Positions 23,060-36,568 are shown, counted from the first letter of the stretch. The stretch is DNA of 64,000 bases from Lonicera japonica (GCA_021464415.1 CM038468.1:41404969-41468968), one strand, 5' to 3'. Notes: generated by a model not told the origin, from the sequence alone. Numbers and translations are program-made.

Positions 23060-26000
23060 TTTCCCGCGACATCCTCCAGTCGAGGCGAGGTAAGGGATTA
23101 ATTTCTCATCTCGGATCTTCCATTCCTTCAGAACTTGGTGGACCACTAGTGCTGAATCCCCGTATACTTGTATTCTTTTTATGCCCTTTTTAAACGCGAT
23201 TTTCTAACCCGAGTATGCAGGCTTTATATTCGGTCATGTTGTTGGTGCAGAAAAAGTCCAGACGATATGATACCGGGGAGTGAGTTTGGTCTGGAGAGAC
23301 TAACAGGATGCCTATTCCGTTCCCATTTCGATTGGCGGCCCCGTCGAAGTATAATTTCTAGTCCTCATCGATCTCGACATTCATGATGGTTTCGTCTGGG
23401 AACTCGGCTTCTTCTATCATATCTCCCAATATTGGATTGTGGGCCAGGTAATCAGCTATGATCTTGCCTTTGACTGCCTTTTGTGTCATGTAGGTGATGT
23501 CGAATTCGGAGAGTAGAAATAACCATTTTGCCATTCGGTTCGAGATAGCTGGTTTCTCGAAGAGGTATTTCAACGGATCAATTCGTGATGCCAAGATGAC
23601 TGAGAAAACTAGCATGTAGTGCCGTAGTTTCTGTGTTACCCAGACGAGAGCGGTGCATGATTTCTCCAATGGAGTGTAGTTTATCTCAAACGGGGACAGC
23701 TTCTTGCTGATGTAATAAATGGCCTGTTCTTTCCGGGTATCGGTCAGGTGTTGGGCTAGCATGGCTCCCGCGGCTGAATCAGTGACGGTTAGGTACAAAA
23801 TTAGTGGTAGTTCGATTTGTGGTGGGGCTAATACTGGGGGGTTGGAGAGGTAGTCTTTTATCTTATCAAAGGCTTCTTGGCACTAATCGTCCCATTCTCC
23901 TGGTGAAGATTTCCTTAGGAGTTTGAAAATGGGTTCGCAAGTTTGAGTAAGCTGAGAGATGAACCTGCTGATGTACTGCAAATTACCCAGAAATCCCCGA
24001 ACTTCTTTCTCGGTACGAGGCTTGGGCATGTTTTGGATAGCTCGGACTTTGGCAGGGTCTACCTCGATTCCCTTTTTACTGACGACATAGCCCAGGAGTT
24101 TTCCCTTGGTTACCCCAAACACACATTTTTGCGGATTGAGCCTCATCTGGTACTGGCGGAGGCGGTTAAAGAAAGCTCGTAAGGCTGATACATGGCCTTC
24201 CCTCTCTTTTGACTTGATTATCATGTCGTCCACATACACCTCAACTTCTTTGTGGATCATATCGTGGAAAATAGCGGTAGCTACCCTCTGATACGTTGCC
24301 CCGGCGTTTTTCAGCCCGAATGGCATAACGGTGTAGCAGTATGTCCCCCACGGTGTGATGAATGCTGTTTTCTCTTGGTGATCCGGGTGCATCTTGATCT
24401 GATTATACCCGGCGAAACCATCCACAAATGACTTCAGGGCGTGGTTGGCAGTACTATCCACTATCAAATCGATGTTGGGTAATGGGAAATCATCTTTTGG
24501 GCAGGCTTTGTTAAGATTTCGGTAATCAACACACATGCGAACTTTCCCATTTGCCTTTGGAATGGACACAATATTGGCTAACCACGAAGGGTACTCGATT
24601 ACTTGTAAAAAACCCACACTCAATTGTTTCATCACTTCTTCTTTCACTTTCAAGGACCATTCTGGCATAAGTTTTCTCAACTTCTGTTTGACGGGCTTAA
24701 ATTCTGGCTTGGTGTGTATCTCGTGCATGACTATCTGACTGTTCAAACCTGGCATATCCGCATAAGACCAGGCGAAGACATCCACGTACTCTTTTAGAGT
24801 TTGTGTGAATTTCTCTCTTTCTGTCTCACTTAGGCTTGCCCCAATACGGACCTTTCTTCTTTCCTCTCTTGTTCCAAGGTTAATCACAAGAGTGTCTCCT
24901 TTCTCGCTCTGTATACGCTGCTCCTCCCGTTCAGGGTGCTCGTTCAGTATTTCTAACTCCATATAAGCTATTACAGAATTACAAATAACAGGATAACGCA
25001 AAATAGAGTTTTCTTCATTGATAATAGTGTTTACAGGTACAAGTTTAAAATTTTCATTTAGGAGTGACTCCTTCCTAACCCTACCCTCACTCTTACCTCT
25101 CACCCTTACAATTTCACTCTTTCCCCTTTCTCCTTGGTAGTCTGGATCAGCGTATATCAAGTGTACAGGGTCGTCTCTTGGCTCGTTATCTCCCAGAGCC
25201 ATGATGTCGAAGAGATCTCCGATCATTTCTTCCTCCTCATCTTTCTTGTCTTCATTTTCTTCCTTGGGCCCGATTGTCAACTTGGTAGAGAAATTGTGTA
25301 TAATGTTTTTCTTGATATACAGGTCCTCTTCATAGAAGATTTTCCATCCCGGAAGGTTCTCTCCGTCGCTGTTTCTCTAAGGCTCCTGAAAGCCGCAAAA
25401 GAGAAAGTCCTCTCCTTCTTTGACAAAAAACCCGTTCAGAGAGCTGAAACTCGGATACTGATGCCCTCGACCCCTTTTTTCTTGATTGTCTTCTTCAGTG
25501 TGTTGGTACCCCAAACCTTCCCTTTCGTACCTCGTTACTGGCTCCAAGGCTTGGAGTAATCCTGGCTGTCCCATTCCCAGACTGGCTCCAGGCAAATATT
25601 TCATCATTCTCAGCATGTTTGTGATCTTGGTGCTGAGACCGGGGATATTGTCAGGGGGAAGATACTTGATTACCTGGGTGCTGAGAGTTTGTACTTGAGG
25701 CTCGTAAGAAAAACCTCCCAACTGTATGCTCTGGCTCCCGATGCCTAAAACAGGTAACTCCAGATCTGCCAAGGTCCTTTCAGGATCTCCTTGGACGGTG
25801 ATTATGTTCCCTTCAAACGGTATCTTGATCTTTTGGTGTAGGGAAGAGGGGAGTGCCCCTATGTCGTGTAGCCATGCCTTTCCCAACAGTATGTTAAAAC
25901 TGGAGGGAATGTCTATGATTTGAAAGTCGGCCAAAAAGTTTCCAGGACCGACCATGAGATCAAGCTTTAAAGAACCCAAAACGGCTCTCCTGGTGTTATC

Positions 26001-26564
26001 ATAGGCCCTGACGGTTACGGCGGATGGGGAAAGCTCTGAATCTAAGATACCCAAGCATCTGGCAGTCTTCAGGGGGCAGACATTTATGGTTGACCCGTTG
26101 TCGATGAGGACTTGCGGCAAGATTTTCCCTCGGGTTCGGACAGTGATATGGAGGGCCAGGTTGTGTTTCCTTCCCAATGGAGATAAGTTTTCATCTGAAA
26201 ATGACAGACTTCTTTGGATTGTGAGTGACCCAATCATGTTTGGCAGTTGTTCAGGGGTGGAATCGGGTGATATGACGGCCTCGTCTAAAAGTTTGATGAA
26301 GGCGGTCCTGTGAGGTTTGGAGGCAACCAAGAGGCCCCAAATGGTGATATGTGCCTGGGTTTTCTTCAACTGCTCAAGTACTCGATCTTCTCCTATTTCC
26401 TTAGGAGGTGGTGATTTCTCGGTCTCCATCAGGGGTGGCTGGTATACCCTTCCTGAACGGGTAATATGTTGTATCCAAAGGGATGCTGGGTCTGATCCCT
26501 CTGAGATTTCTGATGTCTCTGGCTCTTTTGACCAACTGAAAGTCCCAGGGGAGGTTTCTGTCAT
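23060..26564 (-). pseudogene. Gypsy pol: protease, reverse transcriptase, RNase H (broken)
   Basis: Protease, reverse transcriptase and RNase H share one frame, different from gag. The aspartic protease motif is VLIDNGSTINV. The reverse transcriptase has VDYRNLNKACPKDDFPLP, GYNQIKMHPDHQEKTAF and the catalytic VYVDDMIIKS. RNase H follows (ISKKLSPFEINYTPLEKSC), then a second RNase H segment (KLYFDGAANRNGNGIGILLV, DFFCTNNMTEYKACILG), as in Tat elements. In-frame TAG stops stand at 25377, 23883 and 23358, and frameshifts occur between about 23060 and 23215. The conserved context suggests the stops replaced Gln, Gln and Trp. No intact polyprotein can be made. Confidence 0.9.
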
Positions 26565-26577
26565 ACAGATTGTCTCC

Positions 26578-28515
26578 TTAGAGGGGCCTCGTGGTTTCCA
26601 CGGATGTCTCCTTCTTCTCCTGGGTCCATCCTATCCCAGATTTTTCGGGATTGGTTTTGATTGTGAGTGGTTGCGAGATCCCCTGGTTTGTTTTTCCTAA
26701 ACCCTGCCCAGGTAAGAAGTTCATCTTAGCCATCCATTGGTCGATTATTGGATTGAGGCTTGGGGCAACTTGGGCCTTTGCTGGTATCTTAACAGGCGCC
26801 TTATAGGCTGGGTTATCCCGAATGAGTCCTACGGGGTCAAATCCTTCTTCATCAGTGGTTAAGGCGTTAATTCCCGCAGGTGGAGCGTGATTGGGAAGGG
26901 GGTTGTTGGTAACATTGGGCCCGCCGGGTGCGGGAATGGTTCCGGCTTCAATAAGATCTTAGATACGATGGCGAAGAGCCAAGCAGCGTTCCGTGTCATG
27001 GCCTGCCGCTTGATGGTATGCACAGTTCTCATTCATTCTCCAGGTGCTGGGAATAGGGTTTGGTGGGGGGCGCGGGTTGAGTAGGGTGATCAATCCAGCC
27101 TTTCGGAGTAGTTCCAGGCTTTTGACCAGGGTAGTGGGAAGGGTGCAGAAATTTCTCCTTTTCCTGGCTTCGGTGTTTGAAGAGTCTCCTTGTGCAGGCC
27201 AACTCATCGGAGGGACTTGTTGCGACTGTTGCAACGGGTTTTGTTGATATGGGTATGAGCTTAGTTGATTTACGGCTGTAGTGGCTGTCTTTCTCCCGGT
27301 GTATGAGGCTTTCTTGGTATCGTTTTCAGCTTTCTTGGCTAATTCCTCTTCCACTTGTGACCCCATACTCAACAGGGCTCTGAAGTGTGGGAATACATGC
27401 TTCCCCATGCAACTCAGTACGGCTGGAGTGAAGTTCTTCTGAATGATCTCCAACTGTTCTTCTTCATCAGGCCGTTTGGACATTTGGGAGGCCATCTCCC
27501 TCCAGCGCGTGACGAAATCGCTAAAGCGTTCCTTCTCGCCTTGCTTGGCCATCTCCAGGTGTTTACGAGTAATTTCCAAACTCTCGTTGGACCCGTACTT
27601 GGTCATGAACTCCTTTACGATATCTCCCCAGGTCTTCGTGTGGTGTCTCTCTAAATCAAAAAACCATCTTAGGGCGGCCCCCGTGAGGGTCATGTGAAAG
27701 GCCTGGGCCAGCTCCGGCTCTCCACAGCCGGATACTTGCATGGATATGATGTAGGATTGGAGATGGGTTTTAGGGGGCGTGGTTCCTGTAAATTTAGTGA
27801 TGGAAGGAAGTTTGAATCCCTGGGGTAATCTTGCCTCTGGGCAGAGGGAGAAGGCATTCATATCCGTAATCTCGTCTGCCCCTTTTATCAGAGAGACCCC
27901 TCTTTGCAGAATTTTCATCTGCTCTTTTAGTTTCTTCATCTCTTCGCTCTCTCTTGACACCTCGTCGGGCTGTTCCCGAGCTATAATCGATTCTGCAAAC
28001 ACTGCTCGGAGTCGGTTGATGTCTGGGTATTCATTTGGAGGGGCTACTGGGGCCAGTGGTGGAATAGGCCTTACGGGGACTTGTGGCCATGGCTGGTATT
28101 GGGGGTCAAATCCGGGTTGTATTTGGGGTTGCGGCCAAACTATGGGTGGCTCTTGTTGCTGATAAGTGGGGCCTGAATCTGGGGCCCATTGATTGTTGGG
28201 ATCGATCTGAACGGGACCGGTTATGATAGGGCACGTTTGGGGTGGATTGGTTCCTTGAACTGGGGGGAGTACTTGTGAAGACTGTCCTTGGTTCGGATCT
28301 CAATTTGGTGGTAGTCGATCAAACCCCGGTGGTGCAGTTCGTTCGGCTGACAATTCTTCTACTCGGATTCGGGTACCCTGCTGCTTGTTCGTGAGGTTTG
28401 CCAGATCCCTACTGACGGTCATAAGTAAACGGTGCATCTCGGCTAGGGTTGGCTGAACTGATGATGCCTCGGCTAGGCTCTGATCTGCTCCTTGGTTCTC
28501 GCGTTCATCGGCCAT
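26578..28515 (-). pseudogene. Gypsy gag (with two in-frame stops)
   Basis: One frame runs from MADERENQGADQSLAEASS at 28515 to a stop at 26578-26580, broken by TGA at 28300-28302 and TAA at 26959-26961. The central part has the capsid-type retrotransposon gag domain (FHMTLTGAALRWFFDLERHH, MAKQGEKERFSDFVTRWRE), then a C-terminal CAYHQAAGHDTERCLALRHR segment and a GQGLGK motif common in Tat/Athila gag. It would assemble the virus-like particle. Both internal stops look like C-to-T changes (CGA to TGA, CAA to TAA, ancestral codons inferred). A leader of about 730 bp separates it from the LTR. Confidence 0.88.
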
Positions 28516-29243
28516 TTCAGATGTGTTTGGTCTTACTAGTCTCCCGGTGTGATCTCGACCGGCCCAACCTTCTAGTTTTTTGTCGTTTCACGACTGTAGA
28601 CGAAACCATGTAGCGAAGATAAAGAAAGACTGTGATGCGACTCGATTTTTGCCAAAAGAACCACTAAAAATTGCCGAGAAGAACCTCGAATTTTAAAAAG
28701 GTGTTGGAAAGTAAGCCGTAAGGTGGTACATCCCCTACGGCTGTTTGACAAGTGTTTTAGCCGACTCAATCTTATATGCAGCGCAGGTGTACGAACGGTT
28801 TAAGGCTTCAGGCTACCTCCTATTTGGCAAGACCTTGCGATATACCCCAAGGGCGGGTACGTGCAAGAGCCTTTTGATATACTTCCTGGGTACGTGAGTG
28901 TTCTCGTCACTCGATATACCTCGAGGGCGTACTTGGCCAAGGAGAGTGGAAGTAAATGCTTTCGGTTTATGTTGGCCCAAGCAAGCCAACTCCCTACTCA
29001 CTTATAATACTTCCGAGGGTTTGGGGTAATTTTCACACTCGTAGAACCAATGCATGATTTGTGATAGTTCATGCGAAAAAGGTTGGGTTTACAAATATCA
29101 TTATCTTGATTACGTATTTTTGAAAAACTCCCATTTTCAAAAAAAGTTTTTTCTCAATCAATTATCATAAGTAGGGAAAGCAGAAAAAGCAAGTAATCAA
29201 CAGATAAACAAAAGTCCACATATAAGAGTCTAGTTTTCTTAGT

Positions 29244-29262
29244 ATCCCCAGCAGAGTCGCAA
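29244..29262 (-). other. Primer binding site of the Gypsy element
   Basis: Directly downstream of the 5' LTR on the minus strand lies TTGCGACTCTGCTGGGGAT, which resembles the 3'-end complement of tRNA-Arg used by Tat/Ogre-type elements. The location, 1-2 nt from the LTR end, fits a minus-strand primer site. The exact tRNA assignment comes from family knowledge. Confidence 0.65.
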
Positions 29263-29263
29263 C

Positions 29264-30848
29264 TGTGAGAATCCGCAAATGCGACCCCCCGGGTCTCGTC
29301 CCGTTCGGTTGGGCGTCTGAAACGTCGGAACCGATTCCGTCGTTTCATTTGCTGGAGTGTCTTTGTTGATTCATATCAGGTGTCCCTATGTTCTATTTCT
29401 AGATGCAAAGGGGTCCGTTCAGAGTCGCCAGTACGTTTTACGAGAAAACGGACAAAAAGGGTCGTGTAAGAGGAAAGGCTATAGACAAGCCTTTCTTTAC
29501 ACATTTGTCTACGAAACCAGGTTTCTATAGGGTTCAAAAATTATATTACGGTTTGGGAAGGTGTTAAGCACCCATTCCGCCCTTTCGGTCTCTAGTGGTC
29601 TTTTATATGTTTATTCTATGTTGAAAAACTTGAATGCTTTTACTGACAGTCTACTACTTTCTAAGTGAAAACCCTAATTTTGGAAAAAAACGGGAAAATG
29701 GATGAAAACCTTTGTGTTCCCAATCCGATGTTGAGTTTTGAGAAATGCAAATACAAGTGACAAGAGTTTGTTTTTCTTTAGAGATGGAGTTTCCCGTATT
29801 ATTTCTCGGATAATGACGGTTTTCTCGAGTTTTGACTTGTTTCGGAAAAAGTTTGGATCTTGTATCGGAACTAATTCAATATGGAATTAGAACCCTTGAG
29901 GGGAGTTCTACCAGACGTATCACAATCTATGAAACATATAGGATATATCGGGTTTTTTAATTCCTAAGTAAGTTTTATCGGTCCGGGTTTTGAAAACAGG
30001 GTTTTATCCGGACGGTAATATACTTACTCTTCTGGTTTTGCAAATGGTTTTATCAGAGTCTTTTGTTTTGAAAACGATAGACTATTTGTAACTTGGCAAT
30101 AAGTTTATTCAAATAAAATGTGGACAAAACAACAAAAAGTAAAACAAGTACACATATATTTAATGTTAAATACTAGAAGAGACTTTCTTTACCTTTCCGA
30201 CGAGAATAATAATAAGAAAGAAAATATAATCCGGCGGAGAGATTTTCGGCGATAATAATCTTTTCCTTCTTCAGATATTTCCGAGAATTCGATTCCAGAG
30301 ACGGGACACGTCGAGTGTCGGGAATAGATTCGATAATTCTTCAGAAATAAGACGATAATAGAGAATGCTTGACGAAGAACTAGAAGATCAAATTTTTAAG
30401 CTTGGAATTCTTCAATCCCAAGTTGCTGCCCTGAACCCTTGGGGGGTGTTGGTCTATTTATACTGCTCGGGGAAGATTGTCGCACGACATATCTGTTTGT
30501 CGCGCGACATACCAAATTCATTGTGCCTGTTTGTCGCGCGACATACCCGTATGTCGCACGACAAACGGCTGAAGTGATGGGTACTGACACTGTGATGTGT
30601 CAGAAAGTGGTTGGTCTGGTGCAGAGGGGTCTGTCGTGCGACAAAGGGGTGTTTGTCGCGCGACATTCCCATGATTGTCACGCGACATACTGATATGTCG
30701 TGCAACAATCCTACATAAAAATAGGTTTGTCACGCAACAAACCCCTTCGGGGTAGTTTCGGGTGCTCGGGTGGGTCCCGGACTCCAAAAACAGTAGTTCT
30801 CGTAGGTCGTTAGGGTTCTTGCGGGGGTCACGGATCAGGGTGTCTACA
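29264..30848 (-). repeat. Right LTR (5' LTR of the Gypsy element), 1585 bp
   Basis: Same TGTGAGAATCC...GTGTCTACA ends as the left copy, with scattered substitutions and a 30-bp deletion within the palindromic repeat cluster near 30479. On the minus strand it is followed immediately by the primer binding site, and on the plus strand by the target duplication GAACG at 30849-30853. Confidence 0.93.
30455..30737 (-). promoter_or_regulatory. LTR promoter: TATA box with palindrome cluster (right, 5' LTR)
   Basis: Same arrangement as in the left LTR, one palindrome-plus-spacer unit (30 bp) shorter. The copy nearest the TATA box has decayed to TGTCGCACGACA (30479-30490), while those at about 30497 and 30533 are perfect. 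This copy would drive gag-pol transcription. Confidence 0.68.
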
Positions 30849-30954
30849 GAACGTGACATGGATATATATATATGTTTAATTCCTTTACTTGTAAGTAAAT
30901 CTCTAAAACCAATGGTTGTCCAAGCTCTACCAAACAATATTGCTAACTGTTTAA
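30849..30954 (+). repeat. Target flank right of the Gypsy element (partner of 14031-14134)
   Basis: Begins with the target duplication GAACG and is CACTA-element sequence into which the Gypsy element inserted. It shares about 100 bp with 14031-14134 and then diverges (TTTGTTGAAACC here, AGGAGTGTGTG there). Confidence 0.9.
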
Positions 30955-31610
30955 TTTGTTGAAACCACGTTGAGGATTTGATTTCCATATTTGGATTATA
31001 TTTATAATTATTAATATTATTTTATGGGAAAGAAAGAATAAATTAATATATATATATATATGTGTGTGTGTGTAAATTAATTAATCTTGTAATTATTCCA
31101 TGTGCCTTAATGGATAAACCTTGTAGTACCAACATCAGTTATTGTTCTATTTACTAGCTTCTAGTAAGCTTAGCTTTGTTTGACTTGGTGAATATTTCTC
31201 AAATATATATAGAGCTATTTTATTTTCCTATTAGCTTACACAGATAAGCAATTATTACATTTGAATGGGCTCCATTGTTATTTTATTGATTAGTTGAAAA
31301 ATCTCAGCTAATCGCAATGGAAAGAGGGGGTAGAGAAGAGATAGATGAGAAAGAGGATGAGAGATTGTGTGTAAAACTTAAATTCATTGGAATTGAGCTG
31401 TGAAACTAAAGTAAAATCCATCATGATGCCAAGTATATAATTAAATTAAATAAATCAAAAGAATGAACTTCTCTGCCCCACACTTAACATGCTAAAAAAA
31501 ATTGTAAAACGTAAACGCACTTTCCTTGATTGTTTTGTTCAGTTGACTGTGCCGTGATATTTATTTAATCTCACTAAGTCTGAACATGCTTTCAACATTG
31601 CTAAGGTAAT

Positions 31611-31792
<182 letters not shown>

Positions 31793-33345
31793 TATACTCG
31801 GCATCAATATACTTCCCCAATTTTGGTTAATCCTTGTTTACATGTAATATGTATTGTGAATTGATAATTCTGAGTGTTTTGACTTTCGATCCCCAACGTG
31901 TCCAAATTGAGCCTAAAATTATGTTTTTTTTTACTTTTATTTACTTGTAGAGAATCTTGTCGTTTACATTTATTTGGGAATGTGTTGTTTGGACTCCAAC
32001 ATATTTATAACAATTGTACTTATCTGTCCCGTTATGTTATATAATCTCACGGTTGGGATTTGATTCTTACGCTTGAATATCATAATTATATATTTGTATT
32101 ACGTTAAATTTGATTTAGAAGCTAAGGCTAAGTTGGCTTGCACCAATACCAAACTCGGCCTTCAATCTTGATTTTTGAATGGTTAAGAGTACAAACATAT
32201 TTAGTGTCATGATATTTTTTCCATTGATTATGCCATGCCCCCCAAAAAAATTGTGACTCTCAATTAGGGACAGCCTATTAAAGACTGCACCAGCCAAATT
32301 TGGAACGTTTTTCACTGGATTGTATATAACTCGTAATAAAAGCAATCCTAATCTGTTTTTCTTTCAATTGCTACTGTAAACATTGTTAGAAATATCATAT
32401 GAAAAATAGACACGAACATATACATGCATACACGACTTGACATGCTGGAAAATCCTAGAAACGGAACAAGGATTTCACCCTTTAATTTAAGGTGAAAATA
32501 TATATAACTCGTAATAAAAAAGAGAGTAAGTTTTAATATGAATTTTAGCGGAATTTTTTTTTCACTCCTAGTTTTCCATTAAATATTTAGCCGGCGAAAG
32601 TATTTGGTGCTACTATTTTATTAACATAATTGCTCATTTTTAAAGAAAATTTTTGTTTTTCTCTTACATGTTTTGCCAAAAAAAATCATTTTTATTGTGG
32701 CAATTAAAATCATTTTCAAAAGTTGACCTACTCTTCACTTTATAATAGTATTTAAATGTTTGATTCAATTTCTCAGATTAAATCTCTCGTTTCATATCAT
32801 GTTTAACTACCACATTGTCTAGTTTCTTGTAAATTGTTGTTATATGTACATGTTTTCATTATATTACCATATTTCACTTGAAATGGATAAGAGTTGGATT
32901 GAAATTCGAGATAGGACTTCCAAGGTCTATTTGAATGGTATTCACAATTTTATTAGTTTTGCATTTACAAACAAGAATATAGCGAGTGGCAGCTCAAAAC
33001 ACTGAAAATCATGTGCATCTTAGTTGTTATAATAGAATGGGAAAGAAGTCATATGCCGAAATAAAGAAGGAGGTATATTCATAATTGGGCAGTTTAATTA
33101 TATTTATCTGAACTTAAATATCCTCTAAAGTTTAGTTTTTTTCATTCTAAAAAGATGAAACCAAAGAATTTGCCGACCGACAATCTAAGTGTTTACATAT
33201 ACACACTAAAGATGGATGAGGGAGCAAGCCACAATGATGGATCAGCCGAAAAACATGTATGCATGCATTATAATTTGCATAAGTTTTGTTGTTGTCCTAA
33301 GATACATAAATTAGTTGATTATTTAAATTTATTCTTCAATCATAG

Positions 33346-33709
33346 GAAATGATAAAAAGGCGTTTAGAAGACCTATCACCAGAAGAGAGAAATGATATAG
33401 AAATTAGGGATCAAATATTCACTGAAGTGGTTGGCAAGGATGGGCATGGTCGGGCCTTATGCATGGGAATCCGGTATTACACCTCGTTCTAAACGATCGA
33501 AGACTTCTTTATTATCGTCTCAGCACAACGAAGAAATTGCACAAGTATGGCAGGAGGCTGCGGAGAGAGAGATTCGCCACCAAAAAGAGCTTGCTACTAT
33601 GTGCACTGAGATGAATGAAAAACTCAACAAGAATACTGAGTTCTTTATAAACATAATGCGGGGAGCGGGTATATCCATCCCAGATAATACCCCTTGGTAC
33701 GTCTCTTAA
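33346..33709 (+). pseudogene. CACTA Transposase_24-like protein fragment
   Basis: An exon-like block opens after a CATAG acceptor and reads RRLEDLSPEERND, then IEIRDQIFTEVVGKDGHGR. After a frameshift near 33430-33470 it continues GPYAWESGITPRSKRSK and a coiled-coil-like tail (EIAQVWQEAAEREIRHQKEL) to a stop at 33707-33709. The motif FTEVxGKxxxGR followed by GxGITPR and a Glu/Lys-rich helix is typical of the plant Ptta/En/Spm protein family found in CACTA elements. The frameshift makes it non-functional. It supports calling the surrounding element CACTA. Confidence 0.55.
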
Positions 33710-35689
33710 CTTGTACATTTTTCTTTCATTTAGGGAAAAATTATAAACATGTATTCAATAAAGATATCAAGAACATATTTAGGAAAAAAATACCGCTGTA
33801 CAGAACATATTTAGGAAAAAATTATAAACCTGTATTTAGTATACATTCAGTATAGATAAAGATGTATTCCAATTGGTCTTATAAACTTTCTAGAACAACA
33901 CAAGAGTTTGTACTGCTGTCCCCATTTGATCCAAATCTCTTGTAAATTACAAGTGTTTGTACTGCTGTCCATTTGTACTAGTATTTATTTCTTCTCAACA
34001 CAAACACCCAAACCAAATAAAAGTTGACATTTAAATTTACATAGTGTTTAGTTTTATAATCTAAGTAATAAACCTGAGTTTATGGTATAAAGACAATGGG
34101 CCCCAGGTGAGAACAATAATTCAAGATCCTTACTTTTATGTGTGCATTGTTTAAGCTTATGGTCACATATTGGCATAAAGCTTATGCTGGCCTCCTTGTG
34201 ATTGTTAAAGCAAAATCTTTGATAATATTTTTCTAGTTAAACTTAAAATACCAAGTTGTATATAAGCATACCTAAAATTCTACATATATCTTTGCTTAGT
34301 AAAAAAAAGCAATTGTTTAAAAGTACAATTATGAATTATAATATTGTAAAGTGCAATTCTAAATTCTAATGGTTAAAAGTACATGCTTAAAAGTAGATTT
34401 GTGGCTGCGAAACAATTCACTGCCTTTTTTAACTTCAAAGTTCTCCTAATTGATTATTCAATATTTATCTTTTATATCCTGGTGTTTATAATCAAGAGTT
34501 AAAATGGTTCATCTTTATATTTGAAATACAAAGGAACTTAGAGCAAAGTGGACAAGAAGCAGTTGAAGAAGGATAATGCTTCTATAAGGATAATGGTTGA
34601 CAAGGTAACGCTGCTAATCATACTTTTATGTTTATTAAGATCTTTATGGTACTATGCTTCATGCTTACTTAATTTTTATATTGGTATGGTGCCTTACATT
34701 TATAAATATTATTTCATGTTCGATTTATATATGTTAACTAATGCAACTTTACATTTGCTTCTTTCAATTGCAGTTGATTGGTCCGAGGATAAAGCTTTAA
34801 AAGGTTGTTGATTGAAGAACTTTTTTTTTTGTTAATTATGCAATATTTTGCATTTATCCTTAATACTTTATTATTTTTGTTAGTACTCAAATGTTATAGG
34901 ATTATGCAACTTTTTTTTAGAAATCAAATGTTAGAGGATTATGCAACTTTTGTTATTATCGATGCAATTTATGAATTTTATGTTAGGATATCTATTAATT
35001 AGAACTGACGGTTGTTGATATTACGGATTGTCGTTAAGAATTTAAATATAATATATATGTTTTATAAATTTGAGCTTGTTATTGTGTATAGCATGGGATG
35101 ATTGGTATAAAATTGTGCAAAAAGCATTTTCTTTTATTGTAACTGGGATTATAAAATAGGATTGATATATTGCTTTCAGATTCACTTTTGGGACGGCAAA
35201 GTCGTACCTTAAACATATATTAAAACTATGTCATATAACTTTGCAATATTTGGGACGTTAGTAAATGGCACGGCCAATATGTTTCAAAAATTATTTTATG
35301 GCACGACAAATCTGTCTCAAAAGGTATTTTATGGCACAGAAAAATCCGTTTCTAATATTATTGAATAAGGCGCCAAAATTGAGTGGAAAAAATTCACGCC
35401 AAGTTATATAGGACGGCAATATCCGTCCCGAAAATGTTTTTAATGGGATGGCAAGTGAGCCGTCCCCAATATTTTAGACCTCTCCTATTATATGGGAAGG
35501 GATGGAAAATCCGTGCTGTATACTCTTTTGGCACGGCTTTTACCGTGCCATAAAATTTTTGCGACGCTAACCTAATGTGACCCCCTATAACCGTCCCAGT
35601 GCCGACCCAAAAAGTCATATGGGACGATATTTGGTCTTTTTGGGACAATTTTCTGCCGTCTCAAAAAGTGTCAAAGCATATAAGTAACA

Positions 35690-36247
35690 TATTATATAAA
35701 TATAAAGCCAATTCCACTTGAAAATGACTGGTCTGAGGTAAGTGTGTGATATTTACTATATTATTTATACAGCTGCACATTGTAATAACATTTCTTTATT
35801 GTTATAAAATATAGATGCACATGTGTTGCCACTAATTATTACTAGAATTATAGATAGACCTAGGAACAATCGAATAAAATATAAGGAAGAGAAGGATCCA
35901 AGTATACAAAGAAATCAAAAGAAATGCTCGAGATGTGGATGCTTTGGCACAATAGCAAAAGTTTTCATGGAGGATCAGTTGCTAGTAAAATTAGAAGGAA
36001 AGAAAGAGGCAATGGATCAATAACTAAAAGAGGCATGGGATTAACTGTTGCAAGTGGTAGTGCTGTGGCTGGAAGAGGCAGGGGTGGTAGTATTACTAGT
36101 GGGAGAGGTGGTGGAAGTGGACCATTCCCAAATGCAGTGGGAAAAAGATCCTTACAAATACCTCTCCTTCCACCAGTTACAAATGTCAATCCACCTTCGA
36201 AAAAAAGAAAAGTCTTCTATCCCCTTGCTATGCCTTTTCTCCCTTAA
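35690..36247 (+). pseudogene. mudrA-type transposase, 3' exons beyond the CACTA insertion
   Basis: Two exon-like blocks continue the transposase. One, ending at 35737 before GTAAGT, reads YYINIKPIPLENDWSE, resembling the conserved segment after the SWIM finger in MULE proteins. The other starts at 35815 after a TATAG acceptor and reads LPLIITRIIDRPRNNRIK, followed by a zinc-knuckle remnant (KKCSRCGCFG, then HNSKSFHGG after a +1 shift near 35945) and a Gly/Arg-rich tail. A zinc knuckle with a basic tail is the usual C-terminus of plant MURA proteins. The order and strand match the 5' part 25 kb away. Confidence 0.75.
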
Positions 36248-36286
36248 GTACATATATATACAAGGCAATATGGAACTAGTTTAAGT

Positions 36287-36320
<34 letters not shown>

Positions 36321-36568
36321 GGTAATACCTAAGTACTTAAAAGGTGTTTAGGTTGCATTATGGCAAAGTCAAAGATGTACTGCTATATTAAGTTTTTTGT
36401 GGGGGATTACTTAGATGCAGTTATATGTTTTGTTTTTTGAGGATAACATTTACATTCACTGCTTCTTAAGTAATGGTTATATGATATGGGGAGCTAAAAT
36501 TAGATGAATTACTCTTTGCACTATATTCACATTTCAATTTCTTACATATGAGCATTCACCAATACACA

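Larger units (their letters stand above)
12417..30848 (-). mobile_element. Tat-lineage Ty3/Gypsy LTR retrotransposon with antisense genes
   Basis: Two similar LTRs (12417-14030 and 29264-30848) enclose a 15-kb internal region. The outer flanks carry the same 5-bp target duplication, GAACG, at 12412-12416 and 30849-30853. Read on the minus strand the order is 5' LTR, primer binding site, gag, protease, reverse transcriptase, two RNase H segments, integrase, a long region with two antisense genes, and 3' LTR. The Gypsy order, DNGS protease motif, second RNase H segment, very long 3' region and antisense plant-mobile-domain genes are features of the Tat lineage (Retand, Grande, Ogre relatives). 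gag and pol are broken by stops and frameshifts. The junction inside the left LTR is abnormal (see findings). Confidence 0.92.

Noticed and set aside
35965..36189. Pro/Leu-rich minus-strand frame
   Set aside because: Shadow of the Gly/Arg-rich C-terminal tail of the MULE transposase.
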